This document shows positions 62,139 to 64,000 of a DNA stretch of 64,000 nucleotides, piece after piece. How positions within the stretch are numbered: the stretch's first letter is position 1; every line of letters starts with the position of its first letter. The notes beneath the pieces are model-generated. The model did not search any database and was not told the DNA's origin. It saw nothing but the letters and a program-made list of their open reading frames with translations. Both the position numbers and the translations under genes were made by a program. The DNA lies in contig JAKMFL010000010.1 of the NCBI GenBank assembly GCA_022425485.1, positions 1 through 64,000 on the forward strand, written 5' to 3'. The DNA comes from Alphaproteobacteria bacterium. GTDB lineage: Bacteria; Pseudomonadota; Alphaproteobacteria; Puniceispirillales; Puniceispirillaceae.

Positions 62139-63662
62139 ATGGGGGCGGGTTTGAAGCAGGATAAGGCACAACTGTCTGAAGACAGGCATTTGGCGCATGA
62201 TACGCCAACGGCAGCTGTTATTGATATTGGCTCAAACTCAATCCGGCTTGTGGTTTATCGCCGCGACGGAAATTATCCCTTTCCCTTTTTTAACGAGCGC
62301 ATTACCTGTGAGTTGGGGCGCGGTCTGGATATTAGGGGTGAATTAGATCCCGAACGCATTGATGTTGCGTTGCAAGTGCTCGCTAGATTTGGCAAGCTTC
62401 TTGATGCGTTAAAGCCCACTTATGTAAAAATTGCCGCAACCGCAGCGGTACGCCGCGCAAAAAATGGCGATACGTTTTTAAAACCTGCTACCAAAATCTT
62501 GGGGTATCCTGTTGAAATATTGCCAGCTTCAGAAGAAGCGCGTCTGGTCACGCTGGGCCTTACCCGTAATATGCCTATCATCAATGGACTTGTTGTGGAT
62601 TTGGGCGGCGGCAGTATTGAGCTTGTTCTGGTTAAAGATAGCCAAGTTCAGGATTATGTAAGCCTTAATATCGGCCATCTCAGTAGCTTATCTAAAAAAG
62701 AGATCAAGGCACAAGTGAAGGCAGTAGGTTTTCTTTCTGCTGCTAAGGGGCAAATGCTATATGGCATTGGCGGTAGTTTTCGTGCAGTAGGCTCTGCCTT
62801 TATTTCCCGCAGCAATTATCCGCTATTCCTATTGCATGGATTGGTAATCCCGCCCGCGCAATCTAAGGGTTTATTGAAATCTTTAACCGCAGAAGAGCCA
62901 GATCTTGACGGGGTGCCCGCTGGCCGACAAAAAACCATAATGATGGCGGCTCAAATAATTAAAATTGTTAAAAAAACTGCAAGGACAGAAGATTTATTTA
63001 TCAGCGGAACCTCGCTGCGTGACGGGCTAATAGCTGACATTCAACCGGTATTCGCAGAAACCCAAGATCAGCTGTTGATCACCGGGCAGCAAATTGCCTT
63101 ACATACCCAAAGACAGGCTGGTCTTACAGCTAGTCTGGTTGAGCTTTTAATGCCAATTGCCGATTATTTTCGAACCTCAGGTCGGGCAGAAATTGATGGC
63201 CGCAAGCGGAATTTAAAACGCTTGCTGGAAGCCGCGTGCATGTTATCGGATATCTGCTGGAATGAAAGCCCAGATAGGCGGGCGCAATTGGCTGTGGAGC
63301 GGATATTGGCGTTACCTATATTTTCGGTCACGCATAAAGAGCGTGCGTGGCTCGCGCTGGCGATTTATCATCGCTATGTTGGGCTAAGGCCGCATAAGCC
63401 CACGATGGATATATTCACAAAAATTCTATCACGCGCAGAACGGTTTTCAGCCCAAGCCGTTGGTCTTGGTATGCGCTTCGGACACATATTCTGCGGCGGT
63501 GTGCCAGACTATTTGTCCCTGATAACGTTATCGGTAGAAGAGGGAAATCTTGTATGCCATCTGCCCGCCGCAGAACGAACGCTCATGGATACACATTCTG
63601 CACGCCGCCTCAAAGCTTTTGCTAAATGCTGCGGGCTTTCATCACGTTTCGAGACCCAATAG
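62139..63662 (+). CDS. ppx: Exopolyphosphatase / Ppx-GppA family
   Basis: AVIDIGSNSIRLVVY; VVDLGGGSIELV; YGIGGSFRAVG. Confidence 0.93.
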   Translation: MGAGLKQDKAQLSEDRHLAHDTPTAAVIDIGSNSIRLVVYRRDGNYPFPFFNERITCELGRGLDIRGELDPERIDVALQVLARFGKLLDALKPTYVKIAATAAVRRAKNGDTFLKPATKILGYPVEILPASEEARLVTLGLTRNMPIINGLVVDLGGGSIELVLVKDSQVQDYVSLNIGHLSSLSKKEIKAQVKAVGFLSAAKGQMLYGIGGSFRAVGSAFISRSNYPLFLLHGLVIPPAQSKGLLKSLTAEEPDLDGVPAGRQKTIMMAAQIIKIVKKTARTEDLFISGTSLRDGLIADIQPVFAETQDQLLITGQQIALHTQRQAGLTASLVELLMPIADYFRTSGRAEIDGRKRNLKRLLEAACMLSDICWNESPDRRAQLAVERILALPIFSVTHKERAWLALAIYHRYVGLRPHKPTMDIFTKILSRAERFSAQAVGLGMRFGHIFCGGVPDYLSLITLSVEEGNLVCHLPAAERTLMDTHSARRLKAFAKCCGLSSRFETQ

Positions 63663-63704
63663 CATAAAGCCAGCAGCATAAAAAAGATTTAAACCTCTTT
63701 CAGA

Positions 63705-64000
63705 TTAGGAAGCCTTTATAGCTTGCGGATTTTTTCTGGCGGCCTCTAATGCTTTTGGCAGATTGGCGGCTAGATGTGTGCAATCTTCAGGCGTGCCAGC
63801 CGTAATACGGATGCACCTATTCTGGGGCGTCGTTCCGGGCATGCGCACAAATATTCCTTGATGGATCAAATTCTGCATCACCCTAGCCGCGAAATCTCCA
63901 TCGCCCCCACAATCAATCGCTAGGAAATTAGTCGCAGAAGCAAGCGGGGTGAGGCCGTTTTCAACCGCTATTGCGGCTATATCTGACAGTGCACCTTCAA
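63705..64000 (-). CDS. hisC: Partial fold-type I aminotransferase, HisC-like C-terminal part
   Basis: Reverse translation ...PLASATNFLAIDCGGDGDFAARVMQNLIHQGIFVRMPGTTPQNRCIRITAGTPEDCTHLAANL*; truncated by the window end. Confidence 0.75.
   Translation of the reverse strand, partial: EGALSDIAAIAVENGLTPLASATNFLAIDCGGDGDFAARVMQNLIHQGIFVRMPGTTPQNRCIRITAGTPEDCTHLAANLPKALEAARKNPQAIKAS

Overview
This 64-kb window is a gene-dense, mostly core-genome segment of an alphaproteobacterium. Gene order and composition look SAR116/Puniceispirillales-like; that placement is my inference and was not tested. Recognisable blocks: trpE and ppiD divergent from tpiA-secG-pyrG-kdsA-eno-ftsB-pdhA-pdhB-pdhC-lpdA-lipA-ratA; cinA/pgpA/ispDF; dusB-ntrB-ntrC-ntrY-ntrX-trkA-dat-hfq-IMPase; mazG, a DUF502 gene, recG, sdhE-mfd; a redox/photorepair block (DsbA, HugZ-like, GST, EamA, FeS-type photolyase, class I photolyase, HIT); ppk-ppx; and a partial hisC-like gene at the right edge. 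The first 14 kb is more accessory (HDAC-like, DegT, Ig-like lipoprotein, DSD1, MFS, HAD, cupin, SPOR-like). I saw no rRNA, tRNA, transposase, phage module or CRISPR array. The most interesting signals are: (1) a strongly structured intergenic element at ~1305-1434 that folds better on the minus strand (G-U pairs there, A-C mismatches on plus), with a terminator loop carrying an anti-Shine-Dalgarno UUCCUCCCCC; (2) a second multi-hairpin intergenic RNA candidate at ~58091-58270; (3) an NtrC with an intact receiver and HTH but a degenerate AAA+ core; (4) a cluster of four GANTC sites upstream of ftsB; (5) a recurrent pattern of 10-24 bp tandem duplications at gene ends, linkers and intergenic DNA. 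I did not find a convincing multi-gene undescribed system.
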